A stretch of 9,466 bases of DNA from Bacillota bacterium (GCA_023443925.1 JAEZSL010000386.1:1-9466), one strand, 5' to 3'; positions 1 through 7,471 are shown, counted from the first letter of the stretch. The notes: generated by a model from the sequence alone, not told the origin. Made by a program: numbers and translations.

Positions 1-1400
1 CCTCCATGGAAGAGGATTTTGCGCAGTGGTATACGGATGTAGTTAAAAAAGCCGAATTAATTGACTACTCCAGTGTCAGAGGATGTATGATCCTGCGTCC
101 CAACGGATATTCAATCTGGGAAAATATACAGAAGGAACTGGACAAAAGATTTAAGGAAACCGGTGTGGAAAATGTATATATGCCCATGTTTATACCGGAG
201 AGTCTTTTACAGAAGGAAAAAGACCATGTAGAGGGTTTTGCTCCGGAAGTTGCCTGGGTAACTCACGGAGGATTGGAACCTTTACAGGAAAGGTTATGTG
301 TAAGGCCCACTTCTGAGACTTTATTCTGTGATTTTTATGCTAATATCGTGCAGTCTTACCGGGATCTGCCTAAATTATATAATCAATGGTGTTCCGTTGT
401 ACGTTGGGAAAAAACCACAAGACCATTTCTTCGTTCTGTGGAATTTTTATGGCAGGAAGGGCATACCATACACGCTACTGCCGAGGAAGCAGAAGAGAGA
501 ACCATTCTGATGCTTAATGTCTATGCGGATTTTTGTGAACAAATATTAGCGATTCCAATGGTAAAAGGAAAGAAAACCGATAAAGAAAAATTTGCCGGAG
601 CCAAGGCAACCTATACCATAGAAGCTTTAATGCATGACGGTAAAGCCCTGCAATCCGGTACCAGCCATAACTTTGGAGATGGCTTTGCCAAGGCATTTGA
701 TATTCAATATACGGACAAAGAAAACAAATTACAGTATGCACACCAGACATCCTGGGGTATGACAACCCGTTTAATCGGTGCTTTAATCATGGTTCACGGA
801 GACGACAGCGGCCTTGTACTTCCGCCTAAAATTGCTCCTACTCAGGTTATGATTATTCCCATTGCCCAGCATAAGGAAGGGGTACTGGAAAAAGCAGCCG
901 AACTAAAGGAGAAACTTGGCGCATTCCGTGTTAAAGTAGATGATACCGACAAGAGTCCCGGCTGGAAGTTCAGTGAGCAGGAGATGCGCGGTATTCCAAT
1001 TCGTATTGAAATCGGACCTAAGGATATCGAAGCAAACCAGGCAGTAATTGTCCGCCGCGATACCAGGGAAAAAATCGTAGCTTCCCTTGACAGTCTTCCT
1101 GAGACCGTATCCGAAGTACTTGATACCATGCAGAAGGAAATGTTAGAGAGAGCCAGAAATCACCGTGACAGCCATACCAGCAGTGCGGCAGATTTTGAAG
1201 AATTTAAAGATGCAGTTGCAGGTAAGCCAGGCTTTGTAAAGGCTATGTGGTGCGGTGACAGGGCCTGTGAGGATGCCATAAAGGAGCAGACCGGAGCAAC
1301 CTCCCGCTGCATGCCTTTTGAACAGGAAGAGCTCGCAGAAACCTGTGTATGCTGCGGTAAAAAAGCCAAGTCCATGGTTTACTGGGGCAAAGCATATTAA
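1..1400 (+). CDS. proS: Prolyl-tRNA synthetase, archaeal/eukaryote-type short form (5' partial)
   Basis: Class II aminoacyl-tRNA synthetase that charges tRNA-Pro with proline in the cytoplasm. Counting from the ATG at 6: motif 2 region with [12 protein letters not shown] (124-135) and FLWQEGHT (147-154), motif 3 region [12 protein letters not shown] (264-275), then the anticodon-binding domain (about 276-385). The C-terminal zinc-binding segment carries Cys416, Cys421, Cys447 and Cys450, and the protein ends in a tyrosine, as this ProRS class does. There is no bacterial-type editing insertion between motifs 2 and 3. Family members usually have about 13 residues before the MEEDFAQWY segment, and the in-frame codon before this ATG (TCC, Ser) fits that continuation. 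I therefore read the ATG at 6 as internal and the true start as lying left of the window; no ribosome binding site can be seen. A strong terminator follows the stop codon. Confidence 0.95.
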   Translation, partial: SMEEDFAQWYTDVVKKAELIDYSSVRGCMILRPNGYSIWENIQKELDKRFKETGVENVYMPMFIPESLLQKEKDHVEGFAPEVAWVTHGGLEPLQERLCVRPTSETLFCDFYANIVQSYRDLPKLYNQWCSVVRWEKTTRPFLRSVEFLWQEGHTIHATAEEAEERTILMLNVYADFCEQILAIPMVKGKKTDKEKFAGAKATYTIEALMHDGKALQSGTSHNFGDGFAKAFDIQYTDKENKLQYAHQTSWGMTTRLIGALIMVHGDDSGLVLPPKIAPTQVMIIPIAQHKEGVLEKAAELKEKLGAFRVKVDDTDKSPGWKFSEQEMRGIPIRIEIGPKDIEANQAVIVRRDTREKIVASLDSLPETVSEVLDTMQKEMLERARNHRDSHTSSAADFEEFKDAVAGKPGFVKAMWCGDRACEDAIKEQTGATSRCMPFEQEELAETCVCCGKKAKSMVYWGKAY

Positions 1401-1411
1401 AAGATAAACCG

Positions 1412-1454
1412 ATAAGATGATTCCGGTATTTGCCGGAATCATCTTATTTTATTA
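1412..1454 (+). terminator. Rho-independent terminator of proS
   Basis: A perfect 15-bp stem pairs 1412-1426 with 1433-1447 around a 6-nt loop. It is followed by a T-rich run (TTTTATT) from 1447. It begins 11 nt after the proS stop codon and should end that transcript, so surE needs its own promoter. Confidence 0.93.
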
Positions 1455-1694
1455 AAAGTAATAATAGTAGGTTTTAATCAGCCTGGGGTTATATTTCTGA
1501 TATTAAAAGAATATATTTTTTTTCTGACAGCTAAAAATGGTATTTATATGGTGTTAGATATTAATAATAAGATAAGAATTTAAGCCGATAAGTACTTGAT
1601 AAAAAGATAAGATATAACGCTGATAGGTACACTAAATCCACATGATAAATCAGAAGAGTAAAAAAATAAGAGATCAATTAAAGGAGCAATAATT

Positions 1695-2459
1695 ATGAAT
1701 ATACTTATAACTAACGATGACGGCATCTTAGCGGAAGGAATCCTGGTACTTGCAGAAATATTAACAGGGTTGGGAGAAGTAACGGTAGTTGCGCCAAACG
1801 GCCAAAGAAGCGCGGTTTCCCATGGTATAACGGTAAGGGACCCTTTGGTGGTAAAGGAAGTGGAATATCCGGTTGCCGTCAAAAAAGCTTATAGTGTAAG
1901 CGGAAACCCTGCGGACTGCGTAAGGCTGGCAGTAGAAGATCTGATGGATAGAAAACCGGACCTGCTTATATCGGGAATTAATGCGGGGCCGAATTTTGGT
2001 CAGGATATTATCTATTCCGGCACCGTTTCCGGCGCCATTGAAGGAATGTTTTATAAAATTCCATCCATAGCTCTTTCACTGGACGGGATGGGTTATGATA
2101 TCTGCCGTGCTTATTTAAAAGAGATCATAGATGCATTTCAAAGCAATAATAAAGATCCCAAAACCATCTGGAACGTGAATTTTCCCGGCTGCTCTTTGGA
2201 AGAAGCGAAAGGTATAACGTATGCCCCTTTGTCCGGCCATTCCCAGTTCCCCTTCCGGTTTAAGAAATATTCGGTATCGGAGAAGGAATGGTATTACTTC
2301 CCCGTTTCCGAAGCGGTAGGCGTATTGGAGGCCGGCACGGATGTGGATTATGTCAGAAAAGGCTATACAGCCATTACACCTCTTACCGTTAATTTTGAAA
2401 ACGGCAGTGATAGAGGGAAGGGCATTCTATCAGTTCAGACTGTCGGACTTCCGGTTTGA
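1695..2459 (+). CDS. surE: 5'/3'-nucleotidase SurE (survival protein)
   Basis: SurE removes phosphate from nucleoside 5'- and 3'-monophosphates in the cytoplasm and is linked to stationary-phase survival in other bacteria. The 254-residue length is normal for the family. The N-terminal NDDG (7-10) supplies the metal-binding Asp8-Asp9 pair. Ser39 (in NGQRSAVSHG) and Asn96 (in SGINAGPNFG, 93-102) are the other expected metal ligands. GNPADCV (70-76) and YSGTVSGA (107-114) are also characteristic. The start is supported by AAGGAG at 1681-1686, eight bases before the ATG. The upstream 294 bp holds the proS terminator and AT-rich sequence with an imperfect direct repeat (1584-1595 and 1619-1630) but no convincing -35/-10 pair. 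The last 30 bases overlap the 3' end of the convergent AraC gene. No intrinsic terminator is evident between them, so the two messages probably overlap. Confidence 0.95.
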   Translation: MNILITNDDGILAEGILVLAEILTGLGEVTVVAPNGQRSAVSHGITVRDPLVVKEVEYPVAVKKAYSVSGNPADCVRLAVEDLMDRKPDLLISGINAGPNFGQDIIYSGTVSGAIEGMFYKIPSIALSLDGMGYDICRAYLKEIIDAFQSNNKDPKTIWNVNFPGCSLEEAKGITYAPLSGHSQFPFRFKKYSVSEKEWYYFPVSEAVGVLEAGTDVDYVRKGYTAITPLTVNFENGSDRGKGILSVQTVGLPV

Positions 2460-3257
2460 GAAGGCTTTGGGGGAAATCCCGCATCTTTCTTTAAAACAGT
2501 TGGAAAAATAATGTTCATCAGCAAAGCTTAATTTATAAGCAATCTGTTTTATGGAAATATTAGTATTGGTAAGAAGCAGTTTAGCGGTTTCAATTTTCTG
2601 GGACAGAATATATTCATAGGGAGTCTGCTGGAATTCCTTCTTAAAGATGCGGTTAAGTTGCGAGGAAGACAGGCAGGCGGTTTTTGCCAATACGTTAATA
2701 GAAAATTTTTGATATATATTGGCATCGATATATTCCTTGACCTTATAGGCAGCAGCATTTTTAACCACCGGTTTATCGTACAAATGCATGTTGATGCGGG
2801 AGAGGATTTCATGAAAAATCAGCGAGCCCCGCTGGGATATAATTGATAAGCCGGTATCCTTATCTTCACAGATTGTGAGAAATTTGTGAAATAAGTCTGA
2901 GAGATCCAGATTCTTCACCAATAAAACTCCTTCCAAACGATAAACTTCCATGAGCTGGTCACACAAAGGTCCGTAGACATTCATCCAAATTTTTCCCCAG
3001 GGATTATCCGGATGTGAATAATAACGGTGGTGATGTCCATTCGGCAAAAGGTATATATCACCCTTTGACGGGTATATGACCTCATCATCCATATGGACGG
3101 TACCTTCCCCCTCCAGGATATATTCAAGACAGTAAATCTTGGAAACTTTCCGATCCACATAATAATTAGGATCTGGATAGGAGATCCCGGCCAGCTCAAT
3201 ATAAAAGGGATTCGTTATTTTGCTGTCGTCATTTAAAAAACTTATGATATGTTCCAT
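2430..3257 (-). CDS. AraC-family transcriptional regulator with N-terminal cupin sensor
   Basis: Cytoplasmic one-component regulator of 275 residues, a normal AraC-family length. Residues about 35-85 form a cupin-like sensor with the LPNGHHHRYYSHPD segment (71-84) typical of AraC sugar-binding jelly rolls. Residues 170-270 form the two-helix-turn-helix DNA-binding domain: the first near 188-209 (VLAKTACLSSSQLNRIFKKEF), the second near 234-256, closing with CGISPKAF (259-266). The ATG at 3257 is preceded on the minus strand by GAGGA about nine bases upstream. The gene lies divergent to the GH2 glycosidase, the usual arrangement for a regulator of a neighbouring carbohydrate gene, so GH2 and possibly the solute-binding protein are the likely targets (inference). 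The ligand is unknown, presumably a sugar. Its TGA stop falls inside surE, and a weak 7-bp inverted repeat (2408-2414 with 2426-2432) spans that point. Confidence 0.92.
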   Translation of the reverse strand: MEHIISFLNDDSKITNPFYIELAGISYPDPNYYVDRKVSKIYCLEYILEGEGTVHMDDEVIYPSKGDIYLLPNGHHHRYYSHPDNPWGKIWMNVYGPLCDQLMEVYRLEGVLLVKNLDLSDLFHKFLTICEDKDTGLSIISQRGSLIFHEILSRINMHLYDKPVVKNAAAYKVKEYIDANIYQKFSINVLAKTACLSSSQLNRIFKKEFQQTPYEYILSQKIETAKLLLTNTNISIKQIAYKLSFADEHYFSNCFKERCGISPKAFSNRKSDSLN

Positions 3258-3370
3258 ATGCTTGTATTCCTCATCTTTTTGCTGTTAAACTCTATGTTTT
3301 TATATAAAATATAGCAGTATAATGCAAATAAGTAAATATAAAATTTTATTAATATTAGGTGGAGATAGAT

Positions 3371-3407
3371 AAAAATGCATTGCATTTTTAATTTTACTAA
3401 TTAAAAA
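3371..3407. repeat. Two overlapping AT-rich inverted repeats
   Basis: Arm 3371-3379 (AAAAATGCA) pairs perfectly with 3381-3389. The T run 3385-3389 is also the start of a second left arm, 3385-3393 (TTTTTAATT), which pairs perfectly with 3399-3407. The two 9-bp hairpins share five bases and cannot both form fully. Confidence 0.6.
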
Positions 3408-3431
3408 GTATCGTAAGGGGGCTTGCGGTAT

Positions 3432-3544
3432 GCATGGACGTTAGTGTGAATAGCCTCGCGAAATGCATGCGAGTCATTAGAAGAATAGCAAAAGAAGCTA
3501 TTCTTCACGATTTATGCCCAAAAAGCATGGGCATTAGTGTGAAT
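3432..3544. repeat. 20-nt direct repeat pair flanking nested hairpins
   Basis: GCATGGACGTTAGTGTGAAT at 3432-3451 recurs as GCATGGGCATTAGTGTGAAT at 3525-3544 (18 of 20 identical, 93 bp apart). Between and around the copies are three hairpins: 3455-3460 with 3468-3473 (CTCGCG/TGCGAG, one G-T pair), 3480-3489 with 3497-3506 (10 bp perfect, GAAGAATAGC), and 3514-3520 with 3528-3534 (ATGCCCA/TGGGCAT) inside an outer TTCAC/GTGAA pair (3504-3508 with 3539-3543). This is more GC-rich than its surroundings and looks like a small non-coding repeat element. Whether it is dispersed in the genome cannot be told from one window. Confidence 0.6.
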
Positions 3545-3576
3545 TTTTTTAAAGAAAATATAATAAAAGAAAGGAA

Positions 3577-3632
3577 TGCCGCAGAATATTCATTCACCAT
3601 GTGAAACTTATTTCACATATTATTCTGTGGCA
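3577..3632 (+). promoter_or_regulatory. Compound leader hairpin upstream of GH2
   Basis: A 12-bp outer stem pairs 3577-3588 with 3621-3632 (one G-U pair). A perfect 8-bp inner stem pairs ATGTGAAA (3599-3606) with TTTCACAT (3611-3618) around a 4-nt loop. It ends 19 bases before the GH2 start codon. As RNA it could be a 5' stabilising or regulatory structure; as DNA the inner palindrome could be an operator. If the TATAAT at 3559-3564 is the -10, the transcript would start almost directly at this hairpin. Confidence 0.55.
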
Positions 3633-3633
3633 G

Positions 3634-3659
3634 TAACACATTTGAGGACCGATGTGTTA
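3634..3659 (+). promoter_or_regulatory. Hairpin enclosing the GH2 ribosome binding site and start codon
   Basis: TAACACAT (3634-3641) pairs perfectly with ATGTGTTA (3652-3659). The 10-nt loop (3642-3651) contains GAGGA, the ribosome binding site, and the right arm begins with the GH2 ATG. The start codon would be base-paired when the hairpin forms, which suggests translational control (inference). Confidence 0.5.
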
Positions 3660-5391
3660 TAAAATGGGTATTATTATGACAAGTATACCAAGACCGGAAC
3701 ATCCGTTTCCACAGCTGGAACGCAGAAATTGGACAAATCTAAACGGAGAATGGCAGTTTGAATTTGACTTCGGGAACAGCGGAAGAGACCGCAAACTTTA
3801 TGAGAAAGAGGCCTTTACGGACAAGATTATTGTACCTTTCTGCCCGGAGAGTGAACTCAGCGGTATCAATTACAAAGATTTTATACCGGCAGTATGGTAT
3901 AAAAGAAATATTTCCGTAAGTGCCGGGGACTTAGAAGGAAGAGTTCTCCTTCATTTTGGTGCGGTAGACTATGAGTGCCATGTATACGTAAACGGAAAAG
4001 AAGCCGGCACCCATAAGGGCGGCTATTCCTCCTTTCATTTTGACATTACAGAATTTTTGTCAGAAGGCAGTAATGATCTGACGGTGTATGCCTACGACGA
4101 TACAAGATCCGGTTTGCAGCCAAGGGGCAAACAGTGCGGCGCTTATTATTCCGCAGGCTGTGATTACACCAGAACCACCGGCATCTGGCAGACAGTCTGG
4201 CTGGAATTTGTACCGAAAGCCTACATTAAGAATGTAAAATATTATCCTAATATTTCCGAAGGCCAGTTGTTAATAACCGGTACGGTGGAAGGAAAAGGCA
4301 CGTTTACAGCAACGGCAGTTTATGAAGGCAGAAAATGCGGTGAAGTATCCGTTCAGTCAGAAAACGGCAATATACAGGCGATTCTTAAGCTAAATGAAAT
4401 CCATCTCTGGGAACTGGGACAAGGCGACTTATATGATCTGGAACTGAGCTTTGGTGAAGATAAAGTTAAGAGCTATTTCGGACTCAGAGAAGTAAGAATG
4501 GAAGATATGAAATTTTATCTAAATAATAAGTCCGTATTCCAGCGTCTGGTGCTGGATCAGGGCTTTTACCCGGATGGAATCTACACAGCTCCTACAGAAG
4601 AAGCATTGGTAAAGGATATTACTCTGTCCATGGATTTAGGCTTTAATGGCGCTCGTCTGCATCAGAAGGTTTTTGAAGCCAGATTTTTATACCATTGTGA
4701 TAAAATGGGTTACATGATATGGGGCGAACAGGGCAACTGGGGTCTTAACATTTCGGAACCGGAAGGTATCTTTGGCTTCCTGCCTGAGTGGATGGAAGTG
4801 ATGGAAAGAGATTTTAACCATCCCTCTCTGATCGGCTGGTGCCCGTTTAATGAAACCTGGGACAATAGGGGCCGCAGTCAGGTTGATGATATTTTAAGAC
4901 TGGTTTATCTTGCCACAAAACAGTTTGATACCACCAGACCCTGCATAGATACCAGCGGTAACTACCATGTGGTTACAGACATTTATGACCTTCACAACTA
5001 TACTCAGGATCCGGTTAAATTCAAGGAATACTATGAAGACTTTAAGACCGGCGGTGACTTTAGGGATGATTTGGGCAGCAGACAAAAATACACCAAGGGT
5101 CTCCCGGTGTTCTTAAGTGAGTACGGCGGTATCAAATGGGATCCGGCCTCCATGGAAGAAGGTGGCTGGGGATATGGAGAAGCGCCTAAAACCGAAGAAG
5201 AATTTATAAAACGTTATGATGAATTAACCACAGCACTGCTGGAGCATCCTAAAATCTTTGCCTTCTGCTATACCCAGTTATATGATGTAGAGCAGGAAGT
5301 AAATGGTCTGTACACTTATTACAGAAAACCTAAGTTCGATCCTGCTATTATTAAGGCAATTAACACGAAAAAGGCAGCGGTTGAAGATTAA
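3652..5391 (+). CDS. Glycoside hydrolase family 2 beta-glycosidase (LacZ-like, compact)
   Basis: Retaining beta-glycosidase of 579 residues. The N-terminal sugar-binding jelly roll (about 20-190) includes YKRNISV and GAVDYECHVYVNGK. A short immunoglobulin-like domain (about 190-280) precedes the TIM barrel (about 283-575). The acid/base is Glu401 in CPFNETWDNRG and the nucleophile Glu490 in VFLSEYGG, both in expected GH2 context. There is no signal peptide or membrane segment, so it acts in the cytoplasm on an imported glycoside. It lacks the Asn-x-Lys motif used by beta-glucuronidases to bind the carboxylate, so beta-galactosidase-like or another specificity is more likely; the substrate is not determinable here. 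I keep the ATG at 3652 because GAGGA (3644-3648) lies just upstream, though spacing is short. ATGs at 3664 and 3676 are alternatives, and the family match (TSIPRPEHP) begins at the 3676 codon. No terminator follows, so read-through into the lipoprotein gene is possible. Confidence 0.9.
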   Translation: MCYKMGIIMTSIPRPEHPFPQLERRNWTNLNGEWQFEFDFGNSGRDRKLYEKEAFTDKIIVPFCPESELSGINYKDFIPAVWYKRNISVSAGDLEGRVLLHFGAVDYECHVYVNGKEAGTHKGGYSSFHFDITEFLSEGSNDLTVYAYDDTRSGLQPRGKQCGAYYSAGCDYTRTTGIWQTVWLEFVPKAYIKNVKYYPNISEGQLLITGTVEGKGTFTATAVYEGRKCGEVSVQSENGNIQAILKLNEIHLWELGQGDLYDLELSFGEDKVKSYFGLREVRMEDMKFYLNNKSVFQRLVLDQGFYPDGIYTAPTEEALVKDITLSMDLGFNGARLHQKVFEARFLYHCDKMGYMIWGEQGNWGLNISEPEGIFGFLPEWMEVMERDFNHPSLIGWCPFNETWDNRGRSQVDDILRLVYLATKQFDTTRPCIDTSGNYHVVTDIYDLHNYTQDPVKFKEYYEDFKTGGDFRDDLGSRQKYTKGLPVFLSEYGGIKWDPASMEEGGWGYGEAPKTEEEFIKRYDELTTALLEHPKIFAFCYTQLYDVEQEVNGLYTYYRKPKFDPAIIKAINTKKAAVED

Positions 5392-5424
5392 AGAAATTAA
5401 TAGAAAAAAAGTACTTTGAATCTG

Positions 5425-5486
5425 ATTAAGAACCTGAATTCTTAATACTATAACAAGTTATACAAGCCAGCCAAAGCAGATGGCTT
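5425..5486 (+). repeat. Inverted repeats between GH2 and the lipoprotein gene
   Basis: Three inverted repeats lie here: 5425-5432 with 5439-5446 (ATTAAGAA/TTCTTAAT, 8 bp), a compact palindrome at 5449-5462 (TATAAC-AA-GTTATA), and AAGCCA (5464-5469) with TGGCTT (5481-5486). None is followed by a T run, so they are poor terminators. The middle palindrome has operator-like symmetry. Confidence 0.45.
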
Positions 5487-5533
5487 TCGTAATGATACTG
5501 ACAATATCAAGCGCGTTATAGAGTTTATCTTTC

Positions 5534-5562
5534 TTAAAAAATTATTATATAAAAGATATAAT
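5534..5562 (+). promoter_or_regulatory. Candidate promoter of the substrate-binding lipoprotein gene
   Basis: A perfect TATAAT at 5557-5562 lies about 70 bp before the start codon. The -35 at 17-bp spacing is only TTAAAA (5534-5539), so the promoter is weak or assisted. The 14-bp palindrome at 5449-5462 lies about 70 bp upstream. Confidence 0.4.
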
Positions 5563-5633
5563 AATCGGTATGTACGGCATGGAGGGGCATGTTGATAAAA
5601 AATCATACAAAAATAATTTAAGGAGAGGTTTAT

Positions 5634-7391
5634 ATGAGAAAAAGATTACTTAGTATTCTTATGGTAACAGTAGTGACAATTTCCCTGCTGTCCGGCTGCG
5701 GTAAGTCAGGGAATGATACCAAAGGAACAAAAACCACGGTAAACAACAGTACAAGTACGGAAATTAAGGCACAAACGGCAGGAGAAACAGCACAAGCCGG
5801 ATCTCAGAAATACGATGATGTCCGGTTGAAAATGCTGATTTGCTGGAACGGCGGCTTTAAAACAGCCTCTGATCAGTACAACAATGAAGTGGCAGCGGCC
5901 ATCAGAGAAAAAACCGGTGTTACCGTTGAATTCGAAGGCATTATGATGAGCGAGACAGAAAAGCTAAATCTCTTATTTGCATCCGGCGATATGCCTGATA
6001 TAATCAACGCACCTTACTGGGGTGGTGATACCGGAGAAACTCAGGTTATTAAAAAGGCTGCGGTAGAAGGAAGGCTGCTTCCGCTCGAAGATTTGCTTCC
6101 GAAATATTCCAATCTGAAGGATGCCTACAACGTCGGTGTTTCTCAGTCTTTCTTGGAAAATGACCTTGAGGATCCCGATTTTGAAGGTCACCGTTATATT
6201 CTTCCTCAGGGTGTACCCGGAAGTGATGCCGATGTGACCAACTGGACCTACGGCGTGTTTGTCCGCGGCGATGTTCCGAAGGCTCTGAATATCGACCCGA
6301 AAACCATTAAAACTTCGGACCAGTTATATGATTTTATGGTTAAAGCAAGGGATCATGGCTTTAAGGATGTGAACGGTAATGACTGCTTAGTAGCAACAAC
6401 TTATCACAATGGTTGGGATTACGGGCAATACGCGCAGAATTTCAATAATAAGAAATTTACCGACTACGTAAAAACGGTTGATGGATCTTATACTTATACC
6501 TGTCTTACAGACCAGTGGGTTAACAGAAACCTTTTCGTCTGGAAACTTGTCAACAACAAACTCCTCGATAAGGAATGCTTCAGGCAGAGCGATTCTCAGG
6601 CGGATGAAAAAGTAGGAAACGGAACGGCTCTGTTTGCGGCGGCACAGTACGGTCCTGTTATCAAATCGACCAAGCTGACCGGCCTGTACAATTCTAATCC
6701 GGATATGCGCTATATCCCAGTTGGTCCTCTTGATTACAGTGACGGTTCGCCGGCTAAGCAGTTGGAATTAAATGGCGCAAACGGCTGCGGAGTCAATATA
6801 TTTCCGACGACCTGCTCAAACATTGATGCTGCCCTCACTTATTTCGACTATATCAATAGTGAGGAAGGTGCCCGTCTCAGCCAGTACGGCATCGAAGGGG
6901 AAACCTATGCGATGAACGATAAGAACCAGCCCAGGCTGAATGCGGATATTCTGAAGAGAAAACAGTCTGGTGACACTACAGTGGACGACGAGCTCCGCAA
7001 CAAAGGGATCAATTATATCTACGGAAGGTTATCCCAGATTAATAAAAGCGTTACGTGGTTTGGCGAGGGAAATCCGGGAGATGCCGATGCCGCCGCACCT
7101 GAATCCGTTGAGTATGCAAAGGAAAGGCCGGTGGAACGCTTCGAAGGATATTTGCTTACCGGACTTGTCAGCCAATACCCAGACTACAATACTGTAAAAC
7201 ATTTTGCTTTTGAAGGTACAACGAAGGATGATTATATACAGCGCGCGTTCTTTGCAGAGACCGAAGAAGCAGCAAGAGGTATTTTAGAAGATTATCAGAA
7301 CTACTTATTAACACAGGAAAACGGTATCTTTAAAGACTACTTAGTCTTTGTAAATGAAGTAACCAATACCCGGGATGATCTTCTGGATTAA
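5634..7391 (+). CDS. Extracellular solute-binding lipoprotein of an ABC sugar importer (family 1, LipO/YtcQ-like)
   Basis: A 585-residue binding protein expected on the outer face of the cytoplasmic membrane. Residues 1-21 form a signal peptide (MRKR, hydrophobic core, LLSG) ending in a lipobox with the lipidated Cys22. A Thr/Ser/Gly/Ala-rich linker runs from about 23 to 57. The mature domain opens with DVRLKMLICWNGG and has EKTGVTVEFEG (92-102) and LFASGDMPDII (114-124), the hallmark of family 1 sugar-binding proteins. The length over 500 residues fits the LipO/YtcQ-type subgroup, which works with LplB/YtcP-type permeases. AGGAGAGG (5621-5628) supports the start. No permease or ATPase gene is adjacent: the next genes are cca and a coat-protein gene. 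It must work with a transporter encoded elsewhere or be an orphan sensor. Its position after GH2 suggests it captures the glycoside that GH2 cleaves (inference). Confidence 0.9.
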   Translation: MRKRLLSILMVTVVTISLLSGCGKSGNDTKGTKTTVNNSTSTEIKAQTAGETAQAGSQKYDDVRLKMLICWNGGFKTASDQYNNEVAAAIREKTGVTVEFEGIMMSETEKLNLLFASGDMPDIINAPYWGGDTGETQVIKKAAVEGRLLPLEDLLPKYSNLKDAYNVGVSQSFLENDLEDPDFEGHRYILPQGVPGSDADVTNWTYGVFVRGDVPKALNIDPKTIKTSDQLYDFMVKARDHGFKDVNGNDCLVATTYHNGWDYGQYAQNFNNKKFTDYVKTVDGSYTYTCLTDQWVNRNLFVWKLVNNKLLDKECFRQSDSQADEKVGNGTALFAAAQYGPVIKSTKLTGLYNSNPDMRYIPVGPLDYSDGSPAKQLELNGANGCGVNIFPTTCSNIDAALTYFDYINSEEGARLSQYGIEGETYAMNDKNQPRLNADILKRKQSGDTTVDDELRNKGINYIYGRLSQINKSVTWFGEGNPGDADAAAPESVEYAKERPVERFEGYLLTGLVSQYPDYNTVKHFAFEGTTKDDYIQRAFFAETEEAARGILEDYQNYLLTQENGIFKDYLVFVNEVTNTRDDLLD

Positions 7392-7471
7392 TAAGGAGTC
7401 AGCAAAAAGCGGCAGGATTTAAATTCGTCTGATGTAACTGAAACAGTAATCCACATATTGTGATAAAAAAA

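Larger units (their letters stand above)
3258..3651. other. Divergent intergenic region rich in inverted and direct repeats, no gene
   Basis: This 394-bp region separates the AraC gene from GH2. From left to right it holds AT-rich DNA with TATAAT at 3318-3323 on the plus strand and an overlapping TATACT-like box on the minus strand, two overlapping AT-rich inverted repeats (3371-3407), a GC-richer modular repeat block (about 3410-3550), a second TATAAT at 3559-3564, and two leader hairpins (3577-3632, 3634-3659). Neither TATAAT has a good -35, so both promoters are weak calls and may depend on an activator. I see no credible coding sequence on either strand. Confidence 0.7.

Noticed and set aside
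514..765. Minus-strand open frame inside proS
   Set aside because: It lies fully antisense to conserved proS motifs, with no ribosome binding site or recognisable domain.
1580..1882. Minus-strand open frame of 100 codons overlapping the surE start
   Set aside because: It has no family resemblance, runs antisense to well-supported surE codons, and looks like a shadow of the surE reading frame.
3600..3617. CRP-like site TGTGA...TCACA
   Set aside because: The half-sites are separated by 8 bases, not the 6 that CRP/FNR-type sites need. The palindrome fits better as a hairpin or an AraC-type site.
5425..5446. Hairpin after GH2 as a terminator
   Set aside because: The 8-bp AT-rich stem has no following T run, so it does not meet the pattern of an intrinsic terminator.
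5589..5621. Ten-codon open frame before the lipoprotein gene, preceded by GGAGGGG and ending at the lipoprotein's ribosome binding site
   Set aside because: The purine run is only one base from the ATG, too close for initiation, and the peptide has no recognisable leader features.
7427..7447. CTGATG...GAAAC reminiscent of a hammerhead ribozyme core
   Set aside because: The core reads CTGATGT, not CTGANGA, and stems I and III cannot be formed around it.
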